Below are positions 7,947 to 15,202 of a stretch of DNA of 37,676 bases, in pieces; position 1 is the first letter of the stretch, and every line of letters begins with the position of its first letter. The stretch comes from Sporichthya brevicatena (GTDB lineage Bacteria > Actinomycetota > Actinomycetes > Sporichthyales > Sporichthyaceae), in the NCBI RefSeq assembly GCF_039525035.1, contig NZ_BAAAHE010000014.1, positions 34,129-71,804 on the forward strand. Direction: 5' to 3'. Position numbers and translations under genes: made by a program. Under the pieces are notes generated by a model that was not told the origin of the DNA, ran no database searches, and saw only the letters and a program-made list of their open reading frames with translations.

Positions 7947-9022
7947 TCCGCGTCGCGCAGTGGGGGACCGGCAACGTCGGGTCCCTCGCCCTCGGCGCGA
8001 TTCTCGACGACTCGACGCTGGCACTGGTCGCCCTCAAGGTCGGCCGGCCGGAGAACGTGGGCCGCGACGCGGCCGACCTGGCGAAGCGCCGTTCCGGGGC
8101 CGGGTCGACGGGCGTGCTCGCGACCGACGACTCTTCGGTCGTGCTCGCGGCCCGGCCGGACTGCGTCCTGTACATGGACCACGACCGCGACCGCGGTCCG
8201 CAGGTGATCGACGAACTCTGTGCGCTGCTGAGCCGCGGCGTCAACGTGGTCGCGACGACGATGCCGATGCTGGTTCACCCCGACGGGGCGGGGCCGGAGG
8301 TCCGGGCGCGGCTGCAGGAGGCCTGCGTCGCCGGGGGCAGTTCGTTCCTCTGTACCGGCATCGAGCCCGGGTTCACAGCGGACGTTCTTGTGCTGCAGTT
8401 CGCGAGCCTGTGCCGGGACGTGCGGTCGGTCCGTGTCGCGGAGGCGATGAACGTCGCGAGCTACCGGACGAAGTGGCGCTCCGGGCTCGGCAACGACATC
8501 CGCAGCGACGGGGAGACCTACCGGCCCGGCCACATCGCGCGGGGATGGACCGGGACGATGCGGCTGCTCGCCGACGGTCTGGGCCTGGAGCTCGACGACG
8601 TCCGGGAGGTGCGGCACGTCGCGGCCGCGGGTCGGGAATTCGAGGTCGCCGCCGGTCGCTACGGCCCCGACGACATCGCCGCGCTGCACTTCGAGGTGCA
8701 GGGCATCGTCGCCGGCGAGCCGCGTCTGGTCGTCGAGCACACGTACCGGCTGCTCGACGACGTCGGGCCGGAATGGACCCAGCCGGTCGACCCCGGTCGG
8801 CGGACCACGCGGATCCGGATCGGCGGCACCCCCGAGGTCGACGTGACCATGTCCCTCGGCGGTGAAGGGCTCGACCCCACCGACCAGGGCGTCCTCGGCA
8901 CCGCGATGCGGGCGGTGCACGCGATTCCGCTCGTGGTGGCCGCGGCGCCGGGTCTGCGGACGAACGTCGACCTTCCGACGCGGAGTCAGATGCCTCGTCA
9001 GCCGAAGAACGTGTCCGCGTAG
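7943..9022 (+). CDS. NAD(P)-dependent oxidoreductase, dihydrodipicolinate reductase-like N-terminal domain
   Basis: 359 residues from the ATG at 7943, overlapping the upstream stop. The N-terminus RVAQWGTGNVGS is a Rossmann GxGxxG loop (G8, G10, G13). The sequence follows the actinobacterial DapB-like/2,4-diaminopentanoate-dehydrogenase-like group: a DCVLYMDHD strand, NVVATTMPM and a GIEPGF segment before the C-terminal domain. Real lysine-pathway DapB is shorter (about 250 residues), so a catabolic dehydrogenase of unknown substrate is more likely. Its last 25 bases overlap the convergent gene at 8998, so no terminator separates them. Confidence 0.85.
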   Translation: MIRVAQWGTGNVGSLALGAILDDSTLALVALKVGRPENVGRDAADLAKRRSGAGSTGVLATDDSSVVLAARPDCVLYMDHDRDRGPQVIDELCALLSRGVNVVATTMPMLVHPDGAGPEVRARLQEACVAGGSSFLCTGIEPGFTADVLVLQFASLCRDVRSVRVAEAMNVASYRTKWRSGLGNDIRSDGETYRPGHIARGWTGTMRLLADGLGLELDDVREVRHVAAAGREFEVAAGRYGPDDIAALHFEVQGIVAGEPRLVVEHTYRLLDDVGPEWTQPVDPGRRTTRIRIGGTPEVDVTMSLGGEGLDPTDQGVLGTAMRAVHAIPLVVAAAPGLRTNVDLPTRSQMPRQPKNVSA

Positions 9023-9888
9023 GTGTGCAGTTCGTCGACGACGGCCTCGACGCTCGCCCCCGTCGGACGAACCACGAAGTGGCCGACCCCCGCCTCGGCG
9101 AGGCGGCCGAGGTGGTCGCGGTGCTCCTCGACCGAGAAGCCGCCGCTGAGGTACGCCGTCTGCGGGGTGTGGGTCTGGAGGAACAGGTCCCGGCCCGCGG
9201 CCTCGCGCACCTCGGCGATCTGCCGGCCGAGTTCCTCGACCGTCGAGATCTGCGGTGAGCGGATCGACGCCGCCTCCTCGGGGGTGGTGATCAGTGGCGT
9301 CCAGCCGTCGAGCCGGGCCGCGCGCTCGCGGGCGACGCGGCTCGCGCCGCCGACGATCAGCGGCGGCCCGCCCGGCTGCACGGGCCGGGGGAGCGCGGCG
9401 ACGTCGGACGCCTGCACGTGCTCGCCCTCGAAGCTGAACGGCGACTGCCGGAAGACGCCGCGGAGCACCTCCACCGCCTCGTCGAAGAGGGCGTTCCGCA
9501 CGGCGAAGTCGGCCCCGAGGGCCCGGAACTCCGAGCGGAGGTAGCCCGTCCCGACCCCGGCGATCACGCGGCCCTCGGAGAGCAGGTCGAGCGTGATCAG
9601 CCCCTTCGCGGTGAGGAACGGGTTCCGGTAGGGGAGCACGAGCAGGTACGTCATCAGTTTGATGCGCGTCGTGTGCGCGGCGCAGAAGCCGAGGGCGCTG
9701 AAGATGTCGAGCGACTCGTGCCCGCCGGCGTCCATCCACTTCTGCGACGGGGCGGGGTGGTCCGTGAACGCGAGCGCCCCGTAGCCGAGCTCGTCGGCGG
9801 TGCGCGCGATCGTCGCCATTCCCTCCGGGCGGAGGATCGCCGGGTCGTAGCCGGGGGCGGAGACGGGGTAGTCGACGGTGAATCTCAT
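8998..9888 (-). CDS. Luciferase-like (LLM class, F420/FMN-type) oxidoreductase
   Basis: The ATG at 9888 (MRFTVDYPV) is chosen over an upstream in-frame start because the TIM-barrel's first strand begins there and AAGG lies upstream; this gives 296 residues. Family marks are ALAFTDHPAPSQKW, IKLMTYLLVLPYRNPF, DLLSEGRVIAGVGTGYLRSEF and PLIVGGASRVARERAAR. Such enzymes bind reduced F420 or FMN and oxidise or hydroxylate organic substrates. It is divergent from the gene at 9968, and the palindrome at 9925-9940 lies between them, so both are probably controlled by the same TetR protein. Confidence 0.92.
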   Translation of the reverse strand: MRFTVDYPVSAPGYDPAILRPEGMATIARTADELGYGALAFTDHPAPSQKWMDAGGHESLDIFSALGFCAAHTTRIKLMTYLLVLPYRNPFLTAKGLITLDLLSEGRVIAGVGTGYLRSEFRALGADFAVRNALFDEAVEVLRGVFRQSPFSFEGEHVQASDVAALPRPVQPGGPPLIVGGASRVARERAARLDGWTPLITTPEEAASIRSPQISTVEELGRQIAEVREAAGRDLFLQTHTPQTAYLSGGFSVEEHRDHLGRLAEAGVGHFVVRPTGASVEAVVDELHTYADTFFG

Positions 9889-9924
9889 CCGCGAAGCCTT
9901 GATCCTGGAGGACGTCCGGAGCAA

Positions 9925-9940
9925 TATAACGATCGTTATA
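9925..9940. promoter_or_regulatory. Perfect 16-bp operator-like palindrome TATAACGATCGTTATA
   Basis: It is a perfect inverted repeat in an AT-rich patch between the divergent genes at 9888 (minus) and 9968 (plus). Its size and AAC..GTT half-sites are typical of TetR-family operators. The TetR gene at 10981 is the obvious candidate ligand, since it ends the plus-strand unit that starts next to this site. Binding is inferred. Confidence 0.75.
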
Positions 9941-9967
9941 ACACGTCCCGTGTTCCTTGGAGGCCCG

Positions 9968-10984
9968 ATGTCCGGCTCCCACCCCCGCTACGGAGACTTC
10001 TCGTTCCAGGCGGTGGTCGACACCTACGACCCCAAACTCCGCGACCTGCACCCCGGCGACCTGCGCCACGGCCTGACGCTGCAGAGCCAGTACCTGTACG
10101 GCGGTCTGCGTGACTCCGACGGCAAGACCTGGATGCTCGAGCGCAAGTTCTGCGGGCCCATGACCGGTGGGCTCTGGATGATGTCGAACGAGAGTGGCCA
10201 CATCGCGCTGCACCCGCAGGCGCTGAACGCCTCGCGCGGTGAGGCACTGCGGCTGATCGAGCCGGACCGCCGCCGCTGGACGAATCACCTGATGCACAAG
10301 CTCGCGCCGCAGTTCGGGATCACCAGCCACCCGATGTCGATCGAGCTCGACGACGAGCACCTGGTCTGGAACGAGGGCGAGCTGTTCGAGCTCTCCGGTC
10401 CGCTGCAGGGTCCCGGCTTTCAGCACTACATGCCCGCGCGCGACGAGCCGCTGTTCTACACGACGCAGATCTACTGGGTCACCGGCGTCATCGACGGAAA
10501 GGCGTGCGAGGGCTTCATCGGCCTCGACCACGGGTACTTCGCCGCCGGCCAGGAGTGGAAGGAGTACCGGTACTTCACCGACCTTGAGCTCGCGTGGGGC
10601 GTGTTCGCCAACAAGCTCGGCGACGGAACCATCGAGTACGGCGTCCTCGTGAAGGGCCGTCAGGGCTGGTCGGGTGCGGCCACGTTCGCGAACGGGGAGC
10701 TGGTCGCGAAGACCGACCGCGTCGGGGTGGAGTTCGAACTCGACTCCGACGGCTTCATCGTCGACGCCGAGTACGACATCGACGGCGTGAGGTACTCGAT
10801 GGTCGGCGCCGAGGGCGGCCGGTTCACCAGCTTCGCCGAGGCGCGGTGGGCGGGGTACCAGTCCCAGTCGGTGATCGTCCGCTGCGTCGGGGACGACCGT
10901 CCGCTCGACAGTGGCTTCTGCTGGATCGAGTTCTTCCCCGAGCGGATCCGCGCCGAGGGTCTCGACACCCGCGGGCGCGGGTGA
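9968..10984 (+). CDS. Conserved protein of unknown function, possible lipocalin/AttH-like fold (paralogue of 6933-7946)
   Basis: The ATG at 9968 is chosen because GGAGG (9959-9963) lies 4 bases upstream and an earlier in-frame start would run through the operator; this gives 338 residues. It is soluble with no signal peptide. Similarity to the 6933 gene spans the whole length: GDFSF, WNEGELFELSG against WTEGDLLSIEG, a YMPARDE/YTPNIDE segment, FELDSDGF against VHLDADGY, and a C-terminal CWIE. It is cotranscribed with the TetR gene (GTGA overlap). Two divergent paralogues a few kilobases apart suggest related but different ligands or reaction steps. Function unknown. Confidence 0.8.
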   Translation: MSGSHPRYGDFSFQAVVDTYDPKLRDLHPGDLRHGLTLQSQYLYGGLRDSDGKTWMLERKFCGPMTGGLWMMSNESGHIALHPQALNASRGEALRLIEPDRRRWTNHLMHKLAPQFGITSHPMSIELDDEHLVWNEGELFELSGPLQGPGFQHYMPARDEPLFYTTQIYWVTGVIDGKACEGFIGLDHGYFAAGQEWKEYRYFTDLELAWGVFANKLGDGTIEYGVLVKGRQGWSGAATFANGELVAKTDRVGVEFELDSDGFIVDAEYDIDGVRYSMVGAEGGRFTSFAEARWAGYQSQSVIVRCVGDDRPLDSGFCWIEFFPERIRAEGLDTRGRG

Positions 10985-11532
10985 GCCGCGACGCGCTGCT
11001 GCGTGCCGGCGCCGACCACTTCAGCGCCGCCGGGTACGCCGGGGCGAGCGTCCGCGCGATCCTCACCGACGCGGGCGTGACCGCCCCGGCGCTGTACCAC
11101 CACTTCGAGAACAAGGCCGGGCTGTACATAGCCGTCGCCGAGACCGCCTACGCCGAGGTCGTCGGCCGCTTCCGCGCCGCCGCCGACACGGCCGAGACGA
11201 TGGACGGCCGCCTCGGTTCGATCCTCGACGTCGTCTGCGTCCTGCGCCGCGAGCACCCCCGCGTCGCCCGGTTCTTCGCGGTGATCGAGCAGGACGTCCG
11301 CCGGCACCCCGAGCTCGCCGAGCTCTCCGGCGTCCAGGACACCCTGAGCGAGTTCTGGTCGACCCTGCTCGCCCGCGCCACCCCGGCCCAGGTTCTCGCG
11401 GTCCGCGCGATCGTCGAGGGCCTCCTCGGCCTCGGCGACGAGACCCTCCCCGCCGCCCGGCTCCGCGCCACCGCCCGAGAGCTCAAACGCGCCCTCGCCG
11501 CCCTTGCCCTGCCGGATGCGAAGAAAGGGTGA
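10981..11532 (+). CDS. TetR-family transcriptional regulator
   Basis: 183 residues from the GTG at 10981, overlapping the upstream stop. The N-terminal helix-turn-helix is typical: LLRAGADHFSAAGYAGASV, then ILTDAGVTAPALYHHFENKAGLY. The C-terminal ligand domain is alpha-helical and not diagnostic. It probably represses its own operon and the divergent luciferase-like gene through the palindrome at 9925-9940. The final codons and the TGA (11530-11532) lie inside the first arm of the palindromic repeat that starts at 11523, so the repeat has encroached on the 3' end of the gene. Confidence 0.92.
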   Translation: MSRDALLRAGADHFSAAGYAGASVRAILTDAGVTAPALYHHFENKAGLYIAVAETAYAEVVGRFRAAADTAETMDGRLGSILDVVCVLRREHPRVARFFAVIEQDVRRHPELAELSGVQDTLSEFWSTLLARATPAQVLAVRAIVEGLLGLGDETLPAARLRATARELKRALAALALPDAKKG

Positions 11533-11593
11533 CACCCCTTACTGCGCAGTAGGGGGTGACACCCTTTCTGGCGCCAGAAAGGGTGTCACCCCC
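11523..11593. repeat. GGGTGACACCCC palindromic repeat (family P1), three alternating copies
   Basis: The arm at 11523-11545 pairs with 11546-11568 (23 bases, two mismatches). The overlapping segment 11552-11593 is a perfect 42-base palindrome with 21-base arms centred on GGCGCC. The unit is thus present three times in alternating orientation. It overlaps the TetR stop codon. The same unit occurs at 33280-33331, again at the end of a plus-strand gene facing a minus-strand gene. A transcription terminator role is likely, though no T-tract follows here. Confidence 0.85.
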
Positions 11594-11596
11594 ACT

Positions 11597-11723
11597 GGAG
11601 ATGTCATCTCCACCGGCGGAGGCTGGTTTCGTTGGAGATGTCATCTCCAACGAACGGGGCGGGATGAGGTGGAGATGTCATCTCCACTCGGGATCGGCGT
11701 TCGTCGGTGGAGATGTCATCTCC
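11597..11723. repeat. Four copies of the GGAGATGTCATCTCC palindrome (family P2)
   Basis: Perfect 15-base cores lie at 11597-11611, 11634-11648, 11671-11685 and 11709-11723, spaced 37-38 bases apart. The second extends to a perfect 27-base palindrome at 11628-11654 with TTCGTT/AACGAA flanks, unlike the TGCACT flanks of the first cluster. The last core lies 9 bases beyond the stop codon of the minus-strand gene at 11733. Confidence 0.88.
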
Positions 11724-11732
11724 AGGGGAGGG

Positions 11733-12923
11733 TCAGGGGGAGCGGGGGAGGCCGAGGCCTCGTTCGGCGATCAGGGTGCGCATTATTTCGCTGCTCCCGC
11801 CCGCGATGGTGTACGCCCGTGCGTAGAGCCACTCGTCCTGCCAGCGGCCGGCCTCGACGGCGGCGGGGTCGTCGGCGAGGGCGGGGCCGGTGGGGCCGAG
11901 GAGCTCGAGCCCGAACTCCGCTATCCGCAGGTTGAGCTCGCTGAACATCAGCTTCGCGTAGGGGGCGTCGGTGATCCGGCTGGTGCCGGCGACCCAGCGG
12001 GCGAGGCCGCCGCGGACGAGGGCCGCGAGGGCCTCGACCTCCGCCGCGAGGATGCCGAGGGTCTCGACCACCGCGCCGTCCTCGATCGCGGGGCGACCGT
12101 CGCGGGTCACGGTGCGGGCCAGCGCCGTCAGGGCTTCGACGCCCTGCTGCAGCCCGACGACCGCGGCACCGACCGCGGCGCGCTCGTGCGCGAGGGTCGA
12201 GTTCGCGATCAGCCAGCCCTGGCCGGGTGCGCCGATCATCGCGTCGGCGGGGACGGGGACGTCGTCGAGGAACACCTCGTTGAAGTCGGCGGTCCCGGTC
12301 AGCTCGCGGAGCGGACGGACCGTCACGCCCGGCGCGCGCATGTCGAGCACGAACGCCGAGATCCCCTTGTGCTTCGGGGCGTCGGGGTCGGTCCGGGCGA
12401 GCAGGTACCCGAAGTCGGCCCAGTGCCCGTCGGTGGTCCAGACCTTCTGCCCGGTGACGCGCCAGCTGCCGTCGGGCTGGGGGACGGCCTTGGTCCGCAG
12501 CGACGCGAGGTCGCTCCCCGCGCCCGGTTCGCTGAACAGCTGGCACCACAGCTCGGTCGCGGACCGGATCCCCGGCAGGTACCGCGCGCGCTGCTCCTCC
12601 GACCCGTGGTCGAGCAACGCCCGGGAGGCGAGCGTCGCCCCGCTGAACGGACGCGGCAGGCGCGCCCGTGCGATCTCCTCGACGACCACGACGTCCTGCA
12701 TCGGCTCGTGGTCGTCGCGCCCGCCGTACTCGGCCGGCCAGTCCGCGCCGATCAGGCCGTGGTCGAACAGCGCGCGGTTCCAGGCCCGGAGCTCGGCCAG
12801 TTCGCGTTCGTCCTCGGCGCTGCGGATCCCCGCCCGCGGCGGGACGTCCGGCGCGTGCTTCGCGATGACTTCGCGCACCCGGGCGCGGAAGGCCTCCAGG
12901 CCCGCGTTCGAGGAGTCAGCCAC
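11733..12923 (-). CDS. Acyl-CoA dehydrogenase, catalytic-type subunit of a pair
   Basis: 396 residues from a GTG at 12923, one base after the stop of the partner gene. It has the complete acyl-CoA dehydrogenase plan: a helical N-terminus with WPAEYGGRDD, the beta-domain FAD region with CQLFSEPGAGSDLASLRT and VTGQKVWTT, and the C-terminal helical domain ending AGGSSEIMR. The C-terminal glutamate of the medium-chain type is replaced by Gly. A glutamate is present in LAHERAA, near where long-chain and isovaleryl enzymes carry their base. The family oxidises acyl-CoA to enoyl-CoA. Together with the next entry it resembles mycobacterial alpha2beta2 FadE pairs used on steroid side chains; the substrate here is not known. 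Confidence 0.92.
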   Translation of the reverse strand: MADSSNAGLEAFRARVREVIAKHAPDVPPRAGIRSAEDERELAELRAWNRALFDHGLIGADWPAEYGGRDDHEPMQDVVVVEEIARARLPRPFSGATLASRALLDHGSEEQRARYLPGIRSATELWCQLFSEPGAGSDLASLRTKAVPQPDGSWRVTGQKVWTTDGHWADFGYLLARTDPDAPKHKGISAFVLDMRAPGVTVRPLRELTGTADFNEVFLDDVPVPADAMIGAPGQGWLIANSTLAHERAAVGAAVVGLQQGVEALTALARTVTRDGRPAIEDGAVVETLGILAAEVEALAALVRGGLARWVAGTSRITDAPYAKLMFSELNLRIAEFGLELLGPTGPALADDPAAVEAGRWQDEWLYARAYTIAGGSSEIMRTLIAERGLGLPRSP

Positions 12924-12924
12924 G

Positions 12925-13878
12925 TCAGACCTCCACCAGTCGCCGGGCGTGGGTGCCGGGGGTGCCGTCGAGCAGCTCGTCGGTCTTCGCGCGCCGCAGC
13001 AGCAGGTGCACGTCGTGCTCCCAGGTGAAGCCCATGCCGCCGTGCAGCTGTAGCGCCGTCGACGCGACCCGCGCCGCGGCCGCCCCGGCGTACGCGCACG
13101 CCGCCGCGACGGCCCGGGCGTGTTCCGCCGGCGACGTCCACGAGAACGCCGCCGCGGCCTCGCGGGTGATCGCCTGCGCCGCCGCGACCTGCAACCCCAT
13201 GTCCGCCGCCTGGTGCTTCACGGCCTGGAAGCTCCCGACGGGACGGCCGAACTGCTCCCGCTCGCTGACGTAACGCACCGTCATCTCCAGCAGTCGGTCC
13301 GCGGCCCCGACGGCGTCGACAACCCGCAGCAGCGCGAGCGCGTCCACGACCGGCCCGGTCGACGGGCCGGCGGGCGGACCGGGGAACGACACCGACCCCC
13401 ACGACCGGCTCAGGTCGAGCAGCGAGCGCCGGGCGATGTCGAGCTCGGTGGCCGGCCGGACCTCCGGCCGGGGCCCGACCAGCACGACCGCGTCCGCCTC
13501 GGGCAGCCCGCACACCGGCTCGGCGGACGCCACCGGGACCACGACCAGCGACCCGTCCGCGACCGCGGCGGCCCGGTCGTCGCCGAGCTCCTCGAGCAAC
13601 CGCGCCGCGATCGCGAGCTCGGCGAGTGGCAACGGCGACAGGCCGCGGCCGGCTTCCTCGACCACGACGGCGAGGTCCGCGAGCGTGCCCCCGGCGTCGG
13701 TCAGCAGCAGGCCGAGCAGGCCCGCCTCGGCGGCGGGACGGAGGTCGGCGCGCTCGAACGCCGACGTCCCCGCGTCCAGGCGGGCGCGCAGGGCCGGAAC
13801 CGGGTCGGACCGGGTCAGCCAGGACCGAACCATCTCGGCCAGGGCCTGGCCCTCCTCGGTCCGTTCGTCGCCCGCCAT
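12925..13878 (-). CDS. Acyl-CoA dehydrogenase-like, probably non-catalytic partner subunit
   Basis: 317 residues from the ATG at 13878, with GGGAGG upstream. It is shorter than a normal family member (about 380). The beta domain is reduced and lacks the SEPxAGSD motif, while the C-terminal domain is recognisable: YVSEREQFGRPVGSFQAVKH and ALQLHGGMGFTWEHDVHLLLRR. Where the partner types carry the ER catalytic motif, this protein reads ALALLR, without a glutamate. In known heterotetrameric dehydrogenases one subunit is degenerate yet needed to complete the FAD site, which fits this pair. It is first in the minus-strand unit and divergent from the gene at 13943. Confidence 0.88.
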   Translation of the reverse strand: MAGDERTEEGQALAEMVRSWLTRSDPVPALRARLDAGTSAFERADLRPAAEAGLLGLLLTDAGGTLADLAVVVEEAGRGLSPLPLAELAIAARLLEELGDDRAAAVADGSLVVVPVASAEPVCGLPEADAVVLVGPRPEVRPATELDIARRSLLDLSRSWGSVSFPGPPAGPSTGPVVDALALLRVVDAVGAADRLLEMTVRYVSEREQFGRPVGSFQAVKHQAADMGLQVAAAQAITREAAAAFSWTSPAEHARAVAAACAYAGAAAARVASTALQLHGGMGFTWEHDVHLLLRRAKTDELLDGTPGTHARRLVEV

Positions 13879-13906
13879 GCACCCTCCCGGGAGACCGTCG
13901 AGTTAG

Positions 13907-13936
13907 TTGACGTAGTAAGACAAGTCAGCCTACTTT
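13907..13936 (+). promoter_or_regulatory. Possible promoter giving a leaderless transcript of 13943
   Basis: TTGACG at 13907-13912 and TACTTT at 13931-13936 are 18 bases apart. A start site 6-7 bases downstream falls on the ATG at 13943. Leaderless mRNAs are common in Actinomycetota. The 64-base divergent gap also serves the gene at 13878. Motif-based only. Confidence 0.4.
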
Positions 13937-13942
13937 AAGGGT

Positions 13943-15202
13943 ATGGATTCGTCTGCCGTGACCGAACCCGATGCTGCTGTTTCCGCGCGGATCACTGACG
14001 AGGACGTGGAGCGGGCCCGGCGGCAGATCGGCATCCCGGCCTATCAGCGTGACGTGCCGTGGAACAAGGTTCCCGACGCCTCGTCGATCAGTCACTTCGC
14101 GTTCGGCATCGGCGACGACAATCCGCTGTTCCACGACCCCGACTACGGGCGGCACACGCGCTGGCGCGGGCTGATCGCGCCGCCCACCTACCTGATCAGC
14201 ACCGGAATCGACGAGACGCCCAAGCCGACCGACCCCGAGACCAAGGAACTGTTCCGCGGTCTGTTCCGCGGCGTCGGCAAGTACTTCTCCGGCGTCAAGT
14301 GGACCTGGTACGCGCCGGTCCGCCCGGACGCTCCGGTCTTCTGCGCGACCTGGACCCAGGACGTCGTCGAGAAGCAGTCGAGCTTCTCCGGCGGTCGGTC
14401 GGTCCTGGAGACCTACCGCACCCTCTACGTCGACGCCGACGGCGGACCGCTCGCGACGCGCGACGAGACCTACATCAGCGCCGAGCGCGGTGGCTCGAAG
14501 AAGTCCGGCAAGCTCTCGGACTGGGAGCGTCAGCGCTGGGACGACGAGTCGCTCGCCGAGGTCGAGGCCGCCTACGCCGCCGAGGAGCGCCGGGGCGCGA
14601 ACCCCCGCTTCGTCGAGGACGTGACGGTGGGTGAGGAGTTGGCCCCGCTGACCAAGGGCCCGCTCACGGTCGTCGACATCATCTGCTTCCACCAGGCGTT
14701 CGGCTGGGTCGGCTACGGCGGCGGTCCGCTGCGGTACGCGCACCAGCTGCGCCAGCGCATGCCCGCGTTCTTCAGCAAGGACCGCTACGGCGTCCCGAAC
14801 GTCGTGCAGCGCCTGCACTGGGACGAGGACTGGGCCAAGGAGATCGGCATCCCGGCCCCCTACGACTACGGCCAGATGCGCACCGCCTGGCTCGCGCACC
14901 TGCTCACCGACTGGGTCGGCGACGACGGCTTCGCCGCCGAGCTCGACATCCGCGTCCGCAGCTTCAACTTCCACGGCGACGTGCAGACCTGCCGGGGGAC
15001 GGTGACCGCCACCGACCCCGCCACCGGCGAGGTCCGGCTCGACGTGAGATGCACCAACCAGCGCGGCGAGGACACCGTGACGGGCACGGCCCGGGTGGTC
15101 CTGCCGTCGCGCGCGAACGGGCCGGTCGTGCTCCCGCAGGCCGACGACGACCTCCGCCGCCGGGCCGCACGCATCGTCGCCCGGAACTCGACGAGCGCAT
15201 GA
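13943..15202 (+). CDS. MaoC-like/FAS1-like double hot-dog dehydratase (enoyl-CoA hydratase type)
   Basis: 419 residues from the ATG at 13943. The N-terminal half has the hot-dog pattern SISHFAFGIGDDNPLFHDPDYG followed by GLIAPPTYL, the place where MaoC-type hydratases carry their Asp/His active-site region. The C-terminal half (from about residue 230) begins with VGEELAPLTKGPLTVVDII and repeats the fold with HQAFGWVGYGGGPLRYAHQL. Double hot-dog hydratases of this type add water to 2-enoyl-CoA or dehydrate hydroxyacyl-CoA. It is the first gene of a three-gene acyl-CoA operon and overlaps the ligase start (ATGA). Substrate unknown. Confidence 0.87.
   Translation: MDSSAVTEPDAAVSARITDEDVERARRQIGIPAYQRDVPWNKVPDASSISHFAFGIGDDNPLFHDPDYGRHTRWRGLIAPPTYLISTGIDETPKPTDPETKELFRGLFRGVGKYFSGVKWTWYAPVRPDAPVFCATWTQDVVEKQSSFSGGRSVLETYRTLYVDADGGPLATRDETYISAERGGSKKSGKLSDWERQRWDDESLAEVEAAYAAEERRGANPRFVEDVTVGEELAPLTKGPLTVVDIICFHQAFGWVGYGGGPLRYAHQLRQRMPAFFSKDRYGVPNVVQRLHWDEDWAKEIGIPAPYDYGQMRTAWLAHLLTDWVGDDGFAAELDIRVRSFNFHGDVQTCRGTVTATDPATGEVRLDVRCTNQRGEDTVTGTARVVLPSRANGPVVLPQADDDLRRRAARIVARNSTSA

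Noticed and set aside
7943-9022. Lysine-pathway dihydrodipicolinate reductase (dapB)
   Set aside because: At 359 residues it is about 100 residues too long, and the neighbours are catabolic rather than lysine genes.
7751-10531. Minus-strand open frame of about 926 codons
   Set aside because: It is an antisense shadow across the dehydrogenase, luciferase-like and paralogue genes, and its composition is Arg/Asp/His-rich without a fold.
11597-11723. CRISPR-like array, since four repeats recur every 37-38 bases
   Set aside because: The repeats are only 15 bases and fully palindromic, the array has only four copies, and the same palindrome occurs elsewhere with irregular spacing; no cas genes are present.
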